Assembly (NCBI GenBank): GCA_030528385.1
Contig: JAUMYZ010000011.1
Coordinates: 1 to 44,099 of the forward strand
Direction of reading: 5' to 3'
From: Moraxella sp.
GTDB lineage: Bacteria; Pseudomonadota; Gammaproteobacteria; Pseudomonadales; Moraxellaceae
DNA length: 44,099 nt
Shown: in pieces, positions 25,895 to 35,106 of the stretch
Position numbering within the stretch: the first letter of the stretch is position 1
Layout: the number at the start of each line of letters is the position of its first letter
Position numbers and translations under genes: made by a program
The notes under the pieces: model-generated
What the model was told of the DNA's origin: nothing
The model's database searches: none
Seen by the model: the letters and a program-made list of their open reading frames with translations, nothing else

Positions 25895-27127
25895 TCACCC
25901 ATCAAAACGCTTGATAATCAGCGCAGCGTTTGTGCCACCAAAGCCAAAGCTGTTGCTCATCACCGTATTTAATGGGGTTTGGCGAGTTTGGGTAACAATA
26001 TCAAACGCTTTTGCCCCATCGTCCATCTCGGTGATGTTGATGTTTGGAGCGATAAAGCCATGAGTTAACATGAGCAAACAATAAATCAGCTCCTGAGCCC
26101 CCACCGCTCCTAGGCTGTGTCCTGTCATGGATTTGGTGGAGCTAATCGGTGGCACGTTGCTTGCCCCACCAAACACTTCGCTGATGGCGTTAAGCTCAGT
26201 AATGTCGCCAAGTGGCGTGCTGGTGCCGTGGGTATTAATGTAGTCCACCGTGTTAAGTTTCGCTTGATTAAGAGCGATTTGCATACAACGCACCGCCCCT
26301 TCGCCACTTGGAGCCACCATCTGTGCCCCATCTGATGTCGCCCCATAGCCCACCACTTCTGCCAAAATGGTCGCTCCACGAGCTTGGGCGTGTTCTAGGC
26401 TTTCTAGCACCAACATCGCTCCGCCACCTGCAATCACAAAGCCATCACGCGTGGCGTCATAAGGGCGACTGGCGGTGCATGGGGCATCATTATATTGGGT
26501 ACTCATCGCCCCCATCGCATCAAACATACACGACTGTGTCCAATGCTCACTCTCACCACCACCAGCCAAGACCACGTCTGCCTTGCCAAGCTGTATCAAC
26601 TCCATGGCATGACCCACACAATGGCTGGATGTGGCACACGCAGATGAGATGGAATAGCTAATGCCTTGAATTTTTAAACCAGTTGCCAGCGTGGCAGAGA
26701 CGGTGCTGCTCATGATTTTTGGCACAGCCATCGCTCCCACGCCACGCAAACCCTTGCTTTTCATATTATCCACAGAAGCCACCACATCAGCCGTGGACGC
26801 ACCCCCTGAACCTGCCACTACCGCCACACGGGGGTTGTGGGCGATTTGTTCATCACTTAGCCCTGATTGTTTGATGGCTTGCAAGGCACTGACATAAGCA
26901 TAAAGGCTAGCTTCTGACATAAAGCGTTTGAGCTTACGGTCAATCTGCGTGGTGTTTAGCGTGTTTTGGTCAATACTGCCTGACACACATGATTTAAAGC
27001 CATTATCTGCATAACTTTGATTAAAAGACAACCCTGATTGCCCATGAAACAACGCATCTTTGACCGATTCTAAGTCATTACCCAAACAAGAGACAATGCC
27101 CGCCCCTGTAATTACCACACGTTTCAT
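25895..27127 (-). CDS. fabB: beta-ketoacyl-ACP synthase I
   Basis: FabB condenses malonyl-ACP with acyl-ACP and is the KAS that elongates the unsaturated branch of fatty acid synthesis. The start at 27127 ([13 protein letters not shown]) matches E. coli FabB and lies 7-8 bases from AGGAA; an extra ATG lies one codon upstream. The 410-residue product has the nucleophile C164 in SACATSSHC, His in NTHGTSTP and TGHSLGA, and Lys in STKSMTG. The whole sequence tracks FabB rather than FabF (for example [11 protein letters not shown] and [11 protein letters not shown]-like text). The usual FabB partner gene fabA is not adjacent in this window. Confidence 0.94.
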   Translation of the reverse strand: MKRVVITGAGIVSCLGNDLESVKDALFHGQSGLSFNQSYADNGFKSCVSGSIDQNTLNTTQIDRKLKRFMSEASLYAYVSALQAIKQSGLSDEQIAHNPRVAVVAGSGGASTADVVASVDNMKSKGLRGVGAMAVPKIMSSTVSATLATGLKIQGISYSISSACATSSHCVGHAMELIQLGKADVVLAGGGESEHWTQSCMFDAMGAMSTQYNDAPCTASRPYDATRDGFVIAGGGAMLVLESLEHAQARGATILAEVVGYGATSDGAQMVAPSGEGAVRCMQIALNQAKLNTVDYINTHGTSTPLGDITELNAISEVFGGASNVPPISSTKSMTGHSLGAVGAQELIYCLLMLTHGFIAPNINITEMDDGAKAFDIVTQTRQTPLNTVMSNSFGFGGTNAALIIKRFDG

Positions 27128-27162
27128 CATTCGTTCCTATTTTTGCTCAAGTTTACAAGCGT

Positions 27163-27184
27163 AAATTGTTCATTGTAACAATTT
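27163..27184. repeat. operator-like inverted repeat upstream of fabB
   Basis: AAATTGTT, six bases, then AACAATTT: a perfect 8-bp inverted repeat starting 36 bases before the fabB ATG. It lies where a repressor of fabB could bind. Resemblance to a FabR-type operator is not established. Confidence 0.35.
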
Positions 27185-27255
27185 ATGACAAAAAAATCAG
27201 TAAATTTTTGCCAAAAAAATGGCGGGCTGCCCCACCACTTTGGCCATCTAGACAC

Positions 27256-27912
27256 CTAAAATGGCATATCATCATCGGCAATGCCACTCGGTGGGGTGAT
27301 TGCCTTTGGTTGTCCTTGTGGTGCTGATGGCGGTTGGCTCATAAATTGGTTGTGATGACCTTGGGTGGGTGCTGGCATGCCTTGGTGGTTATTTTGGTAA
27401 GCCTGATTGGCAGCAAAGTTGCTGTTGGGGTCTTGCCAGCCTTGGTGGTTTTGGTTGGACGAATGATTTTGGACAAAATTTGTTTGTGCGCCAAAGTTTT
27501 GTGCTTGTGCGCCAAACTGATTGCCTTGATAACCCTGATGATAGCCAACATGAGCGTCTTGGTTTTGGTTGGCATAACCAGAGCCACCAAGCATTTGCAT
27601 GGATTGGGCTTTGATTTCGGTGCTGTAGCGCTCTACGCCTTGTTGGTCTGTCCATTTGCGGGTGTGCAAACTGCCTTCAATATAAACGCTGCTGCCCTTT
27701 TTGAGATACTGGGCGGCAATCTCGCCCAAACGATTAAACAAACTGATGCGATGCCACTCGGTTTGTTCTTTGGGCTGACCCGTTTGCTTGTCTGTCCAGC
27801 GCTCAGAAGTTGCCACACTGATGTGGGTTACGCTGCCCCCATTTGGAAACTGGCGCACTTCAGGGTCAGCGCCCAGATTGCCGACGATGATTACTTTATT
27901 GACACTTGCCAT
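27256..27912 (-). CDS. ssb: single-stranded DNA-binding protein
   Basis: SSB coats single-stranded DNA during replication, repair and recombination. The start at 27912 ([20 protein letters not shown]) is the family N-terminus; an upstream in-frame start has no similarity. Residues 1-110 form the OB fold ([32 protein letters not shown]). The rest is a Gln/Asn/Gly-rich disordered linker, and the acidic tip DDDMPF docks partner proteins. Length is 218 residues, longer than E. coli SSB because of the linker. fabB lies downstream on the same strand after about 130 bases. Confidence 0.96.
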   Translation of the reverse strand: MASVNKVIIVGNLGADPEVRQFPNGGSVTHISVATSERWTDKQTGQPKEQTEWHRISLFNRLGEIAAQYLKKGSSVYIEGSLHTRKWTDQQGVERYSTEIKAQSMQMLGGSGYANQNQDAHVGYHQGYQGNQFGAQAQNFGAQTNFVQNHSSNQNHQGWQDPNSNFAANQAYQNNHQGMPAPTQGHHNQFMSQPPSAPQGQPKAITPPSGIADDDMPF

Positions 27913-28097
27913 AATTGTCCACTCAATCAATTTAATCAAATTTTTGTGCTGTTATGAGACAAAACACGCTGCGTTTTTATCTTTTTGTTGATGTGGTTTA
28001 TTGGCATATTGGTTAACCATAAAAACCACCGACACAAAGTTTATTCTATCAAAATTCCCAATAAACGGGTATCTCTTTTTACAATTTTATTGACATA

Positions 28098-28128
28098 AAA
28101 AATGGGTCAGAAAAACTCCGACCCATTT
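28098..28128 (-). terminator. hns terminator
   Basis: AAATGGGTC (28100-28108) and GACCCATTT (28120-28128) form a perfect 9-bp stem with an 11-base loop. On the minus strand it is followed by a T-run, and it lies 35 bases after the H-NS stop. Confidence 0.85.
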
Positions 28129-28162
28129 ATGCTATCAACAAGCGTCAGTAATGGCGCTGGGA

Positions 28163-28477
28163 TTATACGGCATAATCTTCAAGTTTTTTGCCGCTGGCAA
28201 GCGCTTGCTCTAACCATACTGGCTTACGACCACGACCAGCCCATACATTTTTGGGGTTTTGTGGGTCGCGATAAGCAACGCGACTCTCTTTTTGGACGCG
28301 CTTGCCCACTTTTAAAATCTCTTCAATGGTTGTGCCATGCGCTTTGGCAATTTCTTTAAATTGCAAATAGGCTTCCTTGAGACCCTGCGCTTGTTTTTGT
28401 TTGATTTTTGCTTGAGCATCTTTTGCCAATGCTTCCAATTGCTCCACACTCAAACCATCAATATTTACGTTGCTCAT
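28163..28477 (-). CDS. H-NS family nucleoid protein
   Basis: DNA-bridging nucleoid protein that silences AT-rich genes. The 104-residue product has an N-terminal helical oligomerisation part (1-55) and the C-terminal DNA-binding part with AYRDPQNPKNVWAGRGRKPVWL-type sequence, where AGRGRKP (80-86) is the minor-groove loop. This arrangement is typical of BpH3/Bv3F-type H-NS of beta- and some gammaproteobacteria rather than E. coli H-NS. The start has a GGGAG site. It is a single gene with its own terminator and a long AT-rich upstream region that holds an 11-bp inverted repeat. It may silence the AT-rich genes in this window (DUF262, helicase pair), which is inference. Confidence 0.93.
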   Translation of the reverse strand: MSNVNIDGLSVEQLEALAKDAQAKIKQKQAQGLKEAYLQFKEIAKAHGTTIEEILKVGKRVQKESRVAYRDPQNPKNVWAGRGRKPVWLEQALASGKKLEDYAV

Positions 28478-29100
28478 TAAACACTCCCAAATGGTCAGTA
28501 AACATACTAAAATAATTTGTCATAAAACAACAATGCCTTTATGACAAAATCAACTCTAATTTATTATCAGGCAATAATAACATATTATAATTTAAAAAAA
28601 AACAGTTTCTTTATTATTTTTTAAATTCATCATATTGATTGAAATCATCAAAGCAATTTAATAGCAATGTTCAATGATAAACGTCAATGCCGAATGCCAT
28701 TTTTAACAATACACACATTGAATAAAATCACAAAAAGATATGTGGCGCAAATGTTTTTAGTGCGTGTGTTTTGATACCATCTGGCAATGTTAAGCCCACA
28801 ATTTGGGCGCTATTATTGTGCGCATTGGCAACATTGTTGTTGCCCTGCAAAAATTGTCGGCGCGTTCTACGATTTTGTGGCAATTTTTATTTCAATGAGC
28901 ACATTAATGTTGGATTTTGGCGCTCATAAAACGCTTGTTGTCTGACGCCACCACAAAAGGCGATTGTGATGTTCTTGGATTTTGATATTGGTTTGGTTTT
29001 CTTGGATACGCGTTGTGGCGCCGTTTCTTTTTTCAATCATCATTGCCAAAATAGCCGCAATCGGCGTTTTAAAAATCGGTCGCCACACTTATGCGCTCAG
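28478..29100. other. long AT-rich interval upstream of hns
   Basis: About 620 bases between hns and the MAPEG gene. The hns-proximal part is strongly AT-rich and contains the inverted repeat listed separately. From about 28740 the composition is less AT-rich and short open stretches occur in both strands (up to about 60 codons), but none has a recognisable product or a clear ribosome-binding site. It could contain a decayed gene; I see no identity for it. Confidence 0.4.
28516..28548. repeat. perfect 11-bp inverted repeat upstream of hns
   Basis: TTTGTCATAAA, 11 bases, then TTTATGACAAA: perfect arms. On the minus strand TTGTCA in the upstream arm and TATGAC in the other are 17 bases apart, as a -35/-10 pair would be. 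So the repeat may be an operator laid over the hns promoter, or a hairpin if transcription starts further upstream. Confidence 0.5.
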
Positions 29101-29523
29101 TTATATCACTTTGATGGCAAAATAAAACAACCAAACACAACACAATAAGGACAACCCCCAAATCAGCGAGCGAAAAGTTGCCATGTTCAAAGCATAAGCC
29201 ACTCCATAAACCAGCCTTAACAACACATAAAGCCAAGCAAGCGCATTGACAATATATTGCGGCACAAAACAATACATCGCCACAAGCACCGCCGCCAAAA
29301 AGATGGGCAAACTCTCAAAGCTGTTTTGTTGGGCGGCATTTAGGCGCGCCGAAACGCCTGTGGCTTGTGCCAAAAACGCTCTTGGGTTGGCGTTGTCTTT
29401 TTTAAAATCAAAACCGCCTGTGATTTTTGCCAGCAGCGCAAACACAAAAGGGAGCACACTTGCCACCAACATGGCGGTCAGCGCATAACCAATACCTGAT
29501 GGGAAATACTGTATCCAAGACAT
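29101..29523 (-). CDS. MAPEG family membrane protein
   Basis: The 140-residue protein has four membrane segments (about 8-32, 68-85, 88-110, 116-138), the layout of the MAPEG family (membrane-associated proteins in eicosanoid and glutathione metabolism). The family motif RLNAAQQNSFESLPIFLAAV is at residues 60-79. Bacterial members are inner-membrane proteins, some with glutathione transferase or peroxidase activity. The gene starts four bases after the OsmC-family gene's stop, so they form an operon, and a joint role in peroxide or electrophile defence is plausible. Exact substrate unknown. Confidence 0.88.
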   Translation of the reverse strand: MSWIQYFPSGIGYALTAMLVASVLPFVFALLAKITGGFDFKKDNANPRAFLAQATGVSARLNAAQQNSFESLPIFLAAVLVAMYCFVPQYIVNALAWLYVLLRLVYGVAYALNMATFRSLIWGLSLLCCVWLFYFAIKVI

Positions 29524-29527
29524 ATCA

Positions 29528-29947
29528 TTACCGTTCTATAATTTGATAATCATGAGTGATGTTCACACCACCATCGGCAAGCATTTTTGATGCCGAACAA
29601 TACTTTTGTGCCGACAGCTCAACAGCTTTGGCAACTTGACTGGCTTTGACATTGCTGCCAGTAACCACAAACTGCAAATGAATGTCAGTAAACACCGCAG
29701 GAATGCTGTCGGCACGTTTTGCAGACACATGGCACACCACATCGGTGATGGCTTGGCGCGATTTTTGTAGGATACTGACCACGTCATAACTGGCGCAGCC
29801 ACCAAGTCCCATTAACATCAGCTCCATTGGCTTGGCTCCAAGTTTTTGTTCTGAATCAATCAGCACGCGATGACCAAAATCGTTGCTGGCTTCAAAATTG
29901 ATGGCGTCTTTTTTTAGCCAAGTTACTTTAGTGTGCATGTCGGTCAT
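29528..29947 (-). CDS. OsmC family peroxide-reducing protein
   Basis: The 139-residue product shows the OsmC/Ohr fold's two redox cysteines: C51 in LGGCASYDV and C117 in KYCSASKML. Family members reduce organic peroxides in the cytosol using a Cys pair. It looks closer to the YhfA-like OsmC branch than to Ohr, judging by the LGAKPMELMLMGLGGC context. The start has a GGGGG site; a second ATG lies three codons in. Co-transcribed with the MAPEG gene. Confidence 0.88.
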   Translation of the reverse strand: MTDMHTKVTWLKKDAINFEASNDFGHRVLIDSEQKLGAKPMELMLMGLGGCASYDVVSILQKSRQAITDVVCHVSAKRADSIPAVFTDIHLQFVVTGSNVKASQVAKAVELSAQKYCSASKMLADGGVNITHDYQIIER

Positions 29948-30160
29948 GGTTGCCCCCTAAAAATTTGCCATTTATCATACACAACACACCACAAATAGCA
30001 AGTAAATAATCACAAATCTTGCCATTTTGTGGCAATCTCATCAGCATTGGCAATAATTGTATGATAAACATAAAATGTACTACCTTTTTTGCTAAAATTT
30101 TGGTTTAATAGCAAGGTTTTTCGCGCTTGCGAATAAAATAAATGTAAAAAAGAGTACGAT

Positions 30161-30655
30161 ATGATTGATGCAGATGGCTTCAGAGCCAATGTCGGCATCA
30201 TCTTGGCAAATACAAAAGGGCAGGTGCTGCTCGCCAAACGCATTGGAGAAAACAACTGGCAGTTTCCCCAAGGCGGCATTGACAAAGGCGAAACACCCAT
30301 TGACGCGATGTATCGTGAGCTTTACGAAGAAGTCGGCTTGTACCCACATCATGTGGAAATGCTGGCGATGACTCGTGATTGGTTGCGCTATCGTCTGCCC
30401 AAGCGTTATGTGCGACTTGGACAAGAGCCTTTGTGTATTGGACAAAAACAAAAGTGGTTTTTGTTGCGCCTAGATGAAAAAAACACCGACTTTATTCGTT
30501 TTGACACCAGCACGCCAGAGTTTGACAAATGGGAATGGGTAAGTTACTGGTACCCCTTGGGTCAGGTGGCGTTTTTTAAGCGGGGCGTGTATCAACGCGC
30601 GCTGTTTGAGCTTGCCCAGCAGCTCCCCTTGGGCAAAGAACTCCAGCTTTGTTAA
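30161..30655 (+). CDS. rppH: RNA pyrophosphohydrolase RppH
   Basis: Nudix hydrolase that removes pyrophosphate from 5'-triphosphorylated RNA, triggering RNase E-dependent decay. The 164-residue product starts [15 protein letters not shown] as in E. coli RppH. The Nudix box spans residues 38-59, with GGIDKGET and REL.EE.G including the metal-binding Glu residues. RNA-binding RPLPKRY-like text (YRLPKRYVR) and the WEWVSYWYP segment are also typical. An AAGAG site precedes the ATG. The gene is alone and ends with a textbook terminator. Divergent from the OsmC gene. Confidence 0.95.
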   Translation: MIDADGFRANVGIILANTKGQVLLAKRIGENNWQFPQGGIDKGETPIDAMYRELYEEVGLYPHHVEMLAMTRDWLRYRLPKRYVRLGQEPLCIGQKQKWFLLRLDEKNTDFIRFDTSTPEFDKWEWVSYWYPLGQVAFFKRGVYQRALFELAQQLPLGKELQLC

Positions 30656-30669
30656 CCTAACTTCACCAC

Positions 30670-30697
30670 AGCCAAGTTCGCTTGGCTTTTTATTTTT
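30670..30697 (+). terminator. rppH terminator
   Basis: AGCCAAG, loop TTCG and CTTGGCT, followed by TTTTATTTTT, 15 bases after the rppH stop. The UUCG tetraloop and T-run make this very clear. Confidence 0.92.
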
Positions 30698-30704
30698 GCT
30701 CAAA

Positions 30705-30731
30705 AACAAAAAAACCGCCTACAAGAGACGG
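30705..30731 (-). terminator. rpmE2 terminator
   Basis: On the minus strand CCGTC pairs with GGCGG (one G-U pair) across a 7-base loop, followed by TTTTTTTG. It lies about 19 bases after the rpmE2 stop and stands back to back with the rppH terminator. Confidence 0.7.
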
Positions 30732-30749
30732 CACAGATTGGCTTTTGGC

Positions 30750-31010
30750 TTATTTTTTGCCACGTTTGGCAAAGGCACCAAAACGCTTGTTAAAGCTCGC
30801 CACGCGACCTTCGTTGGCTGCTTTGCGCTGCTCACCTGTATAAAATGGGTGGGACGCGCTGGACACATCAAGCGGGAAATAAGGATACTCTTGACCTTGG
30901 TACTCGCGCGTGGTCTTGGTGGTCGCTGTAGAGCGAATTAAAAAATACGCATCGGCGTTGGTGTCGTGAAACAGCACTTCTCTGTATTCTGGGTGAATGT
31001 CTTTACGCAT
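30750..31010 (-). CDS. rpmE2: 50S ribosomal protein L31 type B
   Basis: The start at 31010 gives [14 protein letters not shown], the usual type B N-terminus, and has GGAT eight bases upstream; another in-frame ATG two codons earlier is too close to it. The 86-residue product lacks the CxxC pairs of zinc-binding L31, and ends in a basic tail ([10 protein letters not shown]). In many bacteria this zinc-free paralogue replaces L31 during zinc shortage under Zur; I see no clear Zur box here. Whether a type A gene exists elsewhere cannot be told from the window. Confidence 0.94.
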   Translation of the reverse strand: MRKDIHPEYREVLFHDTNADAYFLIRSTATTKTTREYQGQEYPYFPLDVSSASHPFYTGEQRKAANEGRVASFNKRFGAFAKRGKK

Positions 31011-31196
31011 AATCATCTATCCAATAAACCCAAGCACCAATAAAAGTGTGCCGAAGCACAGCTGCGCCATCATTACTTTTAACAAAGTGCAGCATAAGCG
31101 TTTTATTAGCCAACTTAGGTGGGAACTTAACTAAAACAGACGGCTATTGTATACAAAAAGCCCAGCGCTTGCAAGTCAATTGTTGGACAAATGCCA

Positions 31197-31979
31197 TCAG
31201 CCCAACAAAATCTGCTGATAAGACGCATAAATGGCAAGCAGCGCCAATGGAAACGCCACAAAATAACCCAGCCCCAAAGGAATGGCCGCCACGACATTGA
31301 TGAGTGCTATCACTACAGCATACACCAAAAACGGCAGCATATTGCGCGCGCATGCCTTAAAACTTAGTTTCATCGCTTCAATGGCGTACAAATCGTGCAA
31401 CAACACCAAAATGGGGGCAAAAAACATCGCCATCGCCAAAGGAATGGCAATCAACAAAACCGACAACACCACAAAACCAACAACCAACAAACTTAAACTG
31501 CCAATGTCATCAATACCAATACCAATAACACGAACCACCACAGCAACAGGCACAACAATCACAGCGATACACACCATCGTCAACAAAAACAAAATTGTCA
31601 GCTGCAAGGTGTTTTGTTTAAAACCAACAAACAAATCACCAATATTGGCTTCATTGCCCATGTCTGTTAGGTGAGCCATGTACGCCATGCCAGCCAACAA
31701 AAAAATATTCAGCAGTGCCGACAATATGTTAAGTATGGGTATCCAAGAAGCCACCATCAGTATGGCAATATAACACAACCCCATTCCCACCCAAAACAAT
31801 GGCCGCAACAAAAAAATCCGCCACGCGTGTTTTATCCACTCAATGCCACTGCTGGCGGGCAAGTAATTTGGTTCATGGAGCAAGCTCAAACACCTGCCAC
31901 GCTCTGGCACAACATCGGCTGCCTGATAAGGATTGTAGCTTGACAAATTGATGGAATCCTTAGAATCATTGGCATACAT
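31197..31979 (-). CDS. BPSS1780-family membrane protein
   Basis: The ATG at 31979 has GGAG eight bases upstream; a GTG three codons earlier overlaps that site, so it is rejected. The 260-residue product has a short soluble N-terminus, then about six membrane segments (from GIEWIKHAWRIFLLRPLFWVG onwards, ending PLALLAIYASYQQILLG). This matches the BPSS1780 family of inner-membrane proteins with no established function. It stands alone, divergent from valS across about 220 AT-rich bases. Confidence 0.8.
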   Translation of the reverse strand: MYANDSKDSINLSSYNPYQAADVVPERGRCLSLLHEPNYLPASSGIEWIKHAWRIFLLRPLFWVGMGLCYIAILMVASWIPILNILSALLNIFLLAGMAYMAHLTDMGNEANIGDLFVGFKQNTLQLTILFLLTMVCIAVIVVPVAVVVRVIGIGIDDIGSLSLLVVGFVVLSVLLIAIPLAMAMFFAPILVLLHDLYAIEAMKLSFKACARNMLPFLVYAVVIALINVVAAIPLGLGYFVAFPLALLAIYASYQQILLG

Positions 31980-32124
31980 GGCTATCACTCCCGCTTTTGT
32001 TTACGATAACTTAAAATAAAGTAAAAATATTAACAACTTTATAACAAATATTAGCACAAAAATATAATATTTTTACTTCAAACCCAAACAATACAAAGAT
32101 AAGTTGTAGCGCCTGCAATAAACC

Positions 32125-32154
32125 TGCCAAAAGTACAGCAAATTTGCTATACTA
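32125..32154 (+). promoter_or_regulatory. probable valS promoter
   Basis: TATACT at 32149-32154 with a weak CTGCCA -35 at 32125-32130 (18-base spacer), about 45 bases before the valS ATG. No better pair is visible. Confidence 0.4.
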
Positions 32155-32198
32155 AGCGACATTTTTCTTTTTATTTACAGACAATTAAGGCAGCATTT

Positions 32199-35042
32199 AT
32201 GCACAACAGCGCCCTACCCACCACCTACGACCCGTCCGCCCTAGAACAAAAATGGTACGACATTTGGGAAAAGAGTGGCTATTTTAAGCCAACATTGGAC
32301 AAAGAAAAGTCTTTTTCTATTGTTTTACCACCCCCCAACGTAACAGGCTCACTGCACATGGGGCATGGCTTTAACAACACCATCATGGACGCACTCACCC
32401 GCTATCATCGCATGCAAGGCTACAACACCCTATGGCAAGGCGGCACCGACCACGCTGGCATTGCCACACAAATGGTGGTGGAGCGTCAGCTTGGTTTACA
32501 AAACATCAGCCGTCATGATTTGGGACGTGAAAAGTTTTTAGAAAAAGTGTGGCAGTGGAAAGAGCAATCAGGCGGTACAATTACCAGCCAAATCCGCCGT
32601 TTAGGTTCATCGGTGGACTGGTCGCGTGAGCGTTTTACCATGGAAGACGGGTTATCGGACGTGGTCAAAGAAGTGTTTGTGCGTTTGCATGAAGAAGGCT
32701 TGATTTATCGGGGCAAACGCTTGGTAAACTGGGACGTAAAATTACAAACAGCCATTTCCGATTTAGAAGTAGAAAACCGTGATGAAAAAGGCTTTATGTA
32801 TCACGTCCGCTACCCCTTTGTGGCAGGGCAAACAGACATCAACGGCAACAGCCTTGATGGTCAGTATATGCATATTGCCACCACACGCCCAGAGACCATT
32901 TTGGCGGACGGCTGTTTGGCGGTACATCCTGATGATGACCGCTATACACACGTCATTGGCAAAATGGTACACGTGCCTTTAACCGACCGCACCATTCCTG
33001 TATTGACCGACCCTTATCCCGACCCTGAATTTGGTACAGGCTGTGTCAAAATCACCCCCGCCCATGATTTTAATGATTATGAAGTGGGACAACGCCATGA
33101 CATTGAGATTATCAACTTGATGAACCTTGATGGCACGATGAATGAAAATGCCCCACCTGCTTATCAAGGGCTTGACCGTTTTGACGCTCGCAAACAAATC
33201 ATTGAAGATTTAGAAAGCCACAGCTTTTTAGAAAAAGTTGAACCGCATGAGTTGAAACGGCCTTATGGCGACCGCTCTGGCGTGGTGATTGAACCACTTT
33301 TGACCGACCAATGGTATGTCAAAATCGCCCCCCTTGCCCAGCCTGCCATAGAAGCGGTGCAAAACGGCGACATTAAATTTGTGCCTGAGCAATACACCAA
33401 TATGTACATGGCGTGGATGCGTGATATTCAAGACTGGTGTATCAGTCGTCAGCTGTGGTGGGGACACCGTATCCCTGCGTGGTATGACGACAAAGGCGGG
33501 GTTTATGTGGGGCGTAGCGAGACAGAAATTCGCCAAAAATACAACCTAGGCGATGTGCCACTTCGTCAAGATGAAGACGTGCTAGACACATGGTTTAGCT
33601 CGGCACTGTGGACGTTTTCAACGCTTGGCTGGACAGGCACGGATAAAGATTTTGACAATGACATCTTGCAAAAATTTCACCCAACGAGCGTCTTGGTAAC
33701 GGGCTTTGACATCATTTTCTTTTGGGTGGCTCGTATGATTATGATGACCTTGCACTTTGTCAAGGACAAGGACGGCAAGCCGCAAGTGCCATTTCACACT
33801 GTCTATGTGCATGGTTTGGTGCGAGATAGTGAAGGTCAAAAAATGAGCAAATCCAAAGGCAATGTGCTAGACCCTTTGGATTTGATTGATGGCATTGACT
33901 TAGAAAGTCTGGTCGCCAAACGCACCACGGGACTGATGAACCCCAAAGACGCCCCCAAAATTGAAAAAGCCACCCGCAAAGAGTTCGCTGACGGGATTAG
34001 TGCCTATGGCACGGACGCACTGCGTTTTGCCTTTGCCAGCCTAGCCAGCACAGGGCGAGACATCAATTTTGATTTAAAACGCGTGGAAGGCTATCGTAAT
34101 TTTTGTAATAAGATTTATAACGCCAGCCGTTTTGTGCTGATGAATGTGGACGGCAAGGCAATTGACCAAACTGCTCGCCCCGAGCTTTGGGGACTGCCAG
34201 AGACATGGATAATCAGCCGTCTGCAAAAATGCGAACAAGCGGTGGCAACCGCCTTTGAGACTTATCGCTTGGATTTGGCAAGTTCGGCGATGTATGAGTT
34301 TATTTGGAATGAGTATTGCGATTGGTATGTGGAGCTGACCAAGCCTGTGTTAAATGACCCTGCGGTGTCTGATGAACAAAAAGCTCAGGTGCGTTATGTG
34401 TTGCTGGCGGTGCTAGAGACAGCGTTGCGACTCATTCACCCCATCATGCCCTTTATCAGCGAAGAGCTGTGGCAAACCATCACGCCACTTTTGGGCAAAA
34501 CTGGCAAAAGTATCATGCTAAGTGCCTATCCTGAATGTGATGATGGCAAAATCAACGAACAAGCCGAAAGCGACATGACATGGCTACAAAGCCTAATCGG
34601 TGTGGTGCGTAATATCCGTGGTGAGATGAAACTGGGTAATGCTGTGCGTCTGCCTGTGCTGATTTGTGGGGCAAGCGATGAACAACAAGCAAGTCTTGTC
34701 CGCATTGAGCGTCAGTTTAAAGCCCTTGCTAAGGTGGAGAGTCTGACTTTGGTTGGTGAAAATGATGAAGTGCCACTGTCATCACAAGCGTTGATTGGCT
34801 CACTCAAAGTGCTGGTGCCCATGAAGGGCTTGATTGACCCCACCGCAGAAATCGCCCGCTTACAAAAAGAGCTGGACAAACTCACCAAACAGCACGACCA
34901 AATTGCAAGTAAACTTGCCAATGCAGGCTTTATTGCCAAAGCCCCTACAAATGTGGTAGAAGCCGAGCGAGTCAAACTAGCGGAGTTAGAAGGGCAGATT
35001 GGAGAAGTGGAGAGGCAGGTGGGGGAGTTGAAATCCCTGTAA
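32199..35042 (+). CDS. valS: valine-tRNA ligase
   Basis: Class I aminoacyl-tRNA synthetase that charges tRNA-Val, with an editing domain that removes misattached Thr. The 947-residue product has the HIGH-type motif HMGH at 53-56 (in [14 protein letters not shown]) and KMSKS at 548-552. The editing domain includes [10 protein letters not shown]. The C-terminal part holds the anticodon-binding domain and a coiled coil ([21 protein letters not shown]). Length is normal. It ends at a terminator hairpin just before the AT-rich helicase cassette. Confidence 0.97.
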   Translation: MHNSALPTTYDPSALEQKWYDIWEKSGYFKPTLDKEKSFSIVLPPPNVTGSLHMGHGFNNTIMDALTRYHRMQGYNTLWQGGTDHAGIATQMVVERQLGLQNISRHDLGREKFLEKVWQWKEQSGGTITSQIRRLGSSVDWSRERFTMEDGLSDVVKEVFVRLHEEGLIYRGKRLVNWDVKLQTAISDLEVENRDEKGFMYHVRYPFVAGQTDINGNSLDGQYMHIATTRPETILADGCLAVHPDDDRYTHVIGKMVHVPLTDRTIPVLTDPYPDPEFGTGCVKITPAHDFNDYEVGQRHDIEIINLMNLDGTMNENAPPAYQGLDRFDARKQIIEDLESHSFLEKVEPHELKRPYGDRSGVVIEPLLTDQWYVKIAPLAQPAIEAVQNGDIKFVPEQYTNMYMAWMRDIQDWCISRQLWWGHRIPAWYDDKGGVYVGRSETEIRQKYNLGDVPLRQDEDVLDTWFSSALWTFSTLGWTGTDKDFDNDILQKFHPTSVLVTGFDIIFFWVARMIMMTLHFVKDKDGKPQVPFHTVYVHGLVRDSEGQKMSKSKGNVLDPLDLIDGIDLESLVAKRTTGLMNPKDAPKIEKATRKEFADGISAYGTDALRFAFASLASTGRDINFDLKRVEGYRNFCNKIYNASRFVLMNVDGKAIDQTARPELWGLPETWIISRLQKCEQAVATAFETYRLDLASSAMYEFIWNEYCDWYVELTKPVLNDPAVSDEQKAQVRYVLLAVLETALRLIHPIMPFISEELWQTITPLLGKTGKSIMLSAYPECDDGKINEQAESDMTWLQSLIGVVRNIRGEMKLGNAVRLPVLICGASDEQQASLVRIERQFKALAKVESLTLVGENDEVPLSSQALIGSLKVLVPMKGLIDPTAEIARLQKELDKLTKQHDQIASKLANAGFIAKAPTNVVEAERVKLAELEGQIGEVERQVGELKSL

Positions 35043-35055
35043 TCCATTGAAAAAT

Positions 35056-35091
35056 AAAAAATCCTTGACTATAATGGTTGAGGATTTTTTA
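35056..35091 (+). terminator. valS terminator
   Basis: AAAAAATCCTTGAC and GGTTGAGGATTTTTT form a stem of about 14 pairs, including G-U pairs, around a TATAAT loop. It starts 14 bases after the valS stop and also ends just 16 bases before the next ATG, so it should insulate the helicase gene from valS. Confidence 0.8.
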
Positions 35092-35106
35092 TTATAGGGA
35101 AATAAT

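Noticed and set aside
28966-29148. 60-codon plus-strand open frame
   Set aside because: No ribosome-binding site, no recognisable product and runs into the end of the MAPEG gene; kept only as part of the unexplained interval.
30750-31196. Zur box upstream of rpmE2
   Set aside because: Type B L31 genes are often Zur-regulated, but I could not find a convincing palindromic site in the 180 bases before the gene.
35064-35095. Promoter for the helicase gene overlapping the valS terminator
   Set aside because: TTGACT and TATTAT are present but 20 bases apart and lie within the terminator stem, so the match is probably chance.
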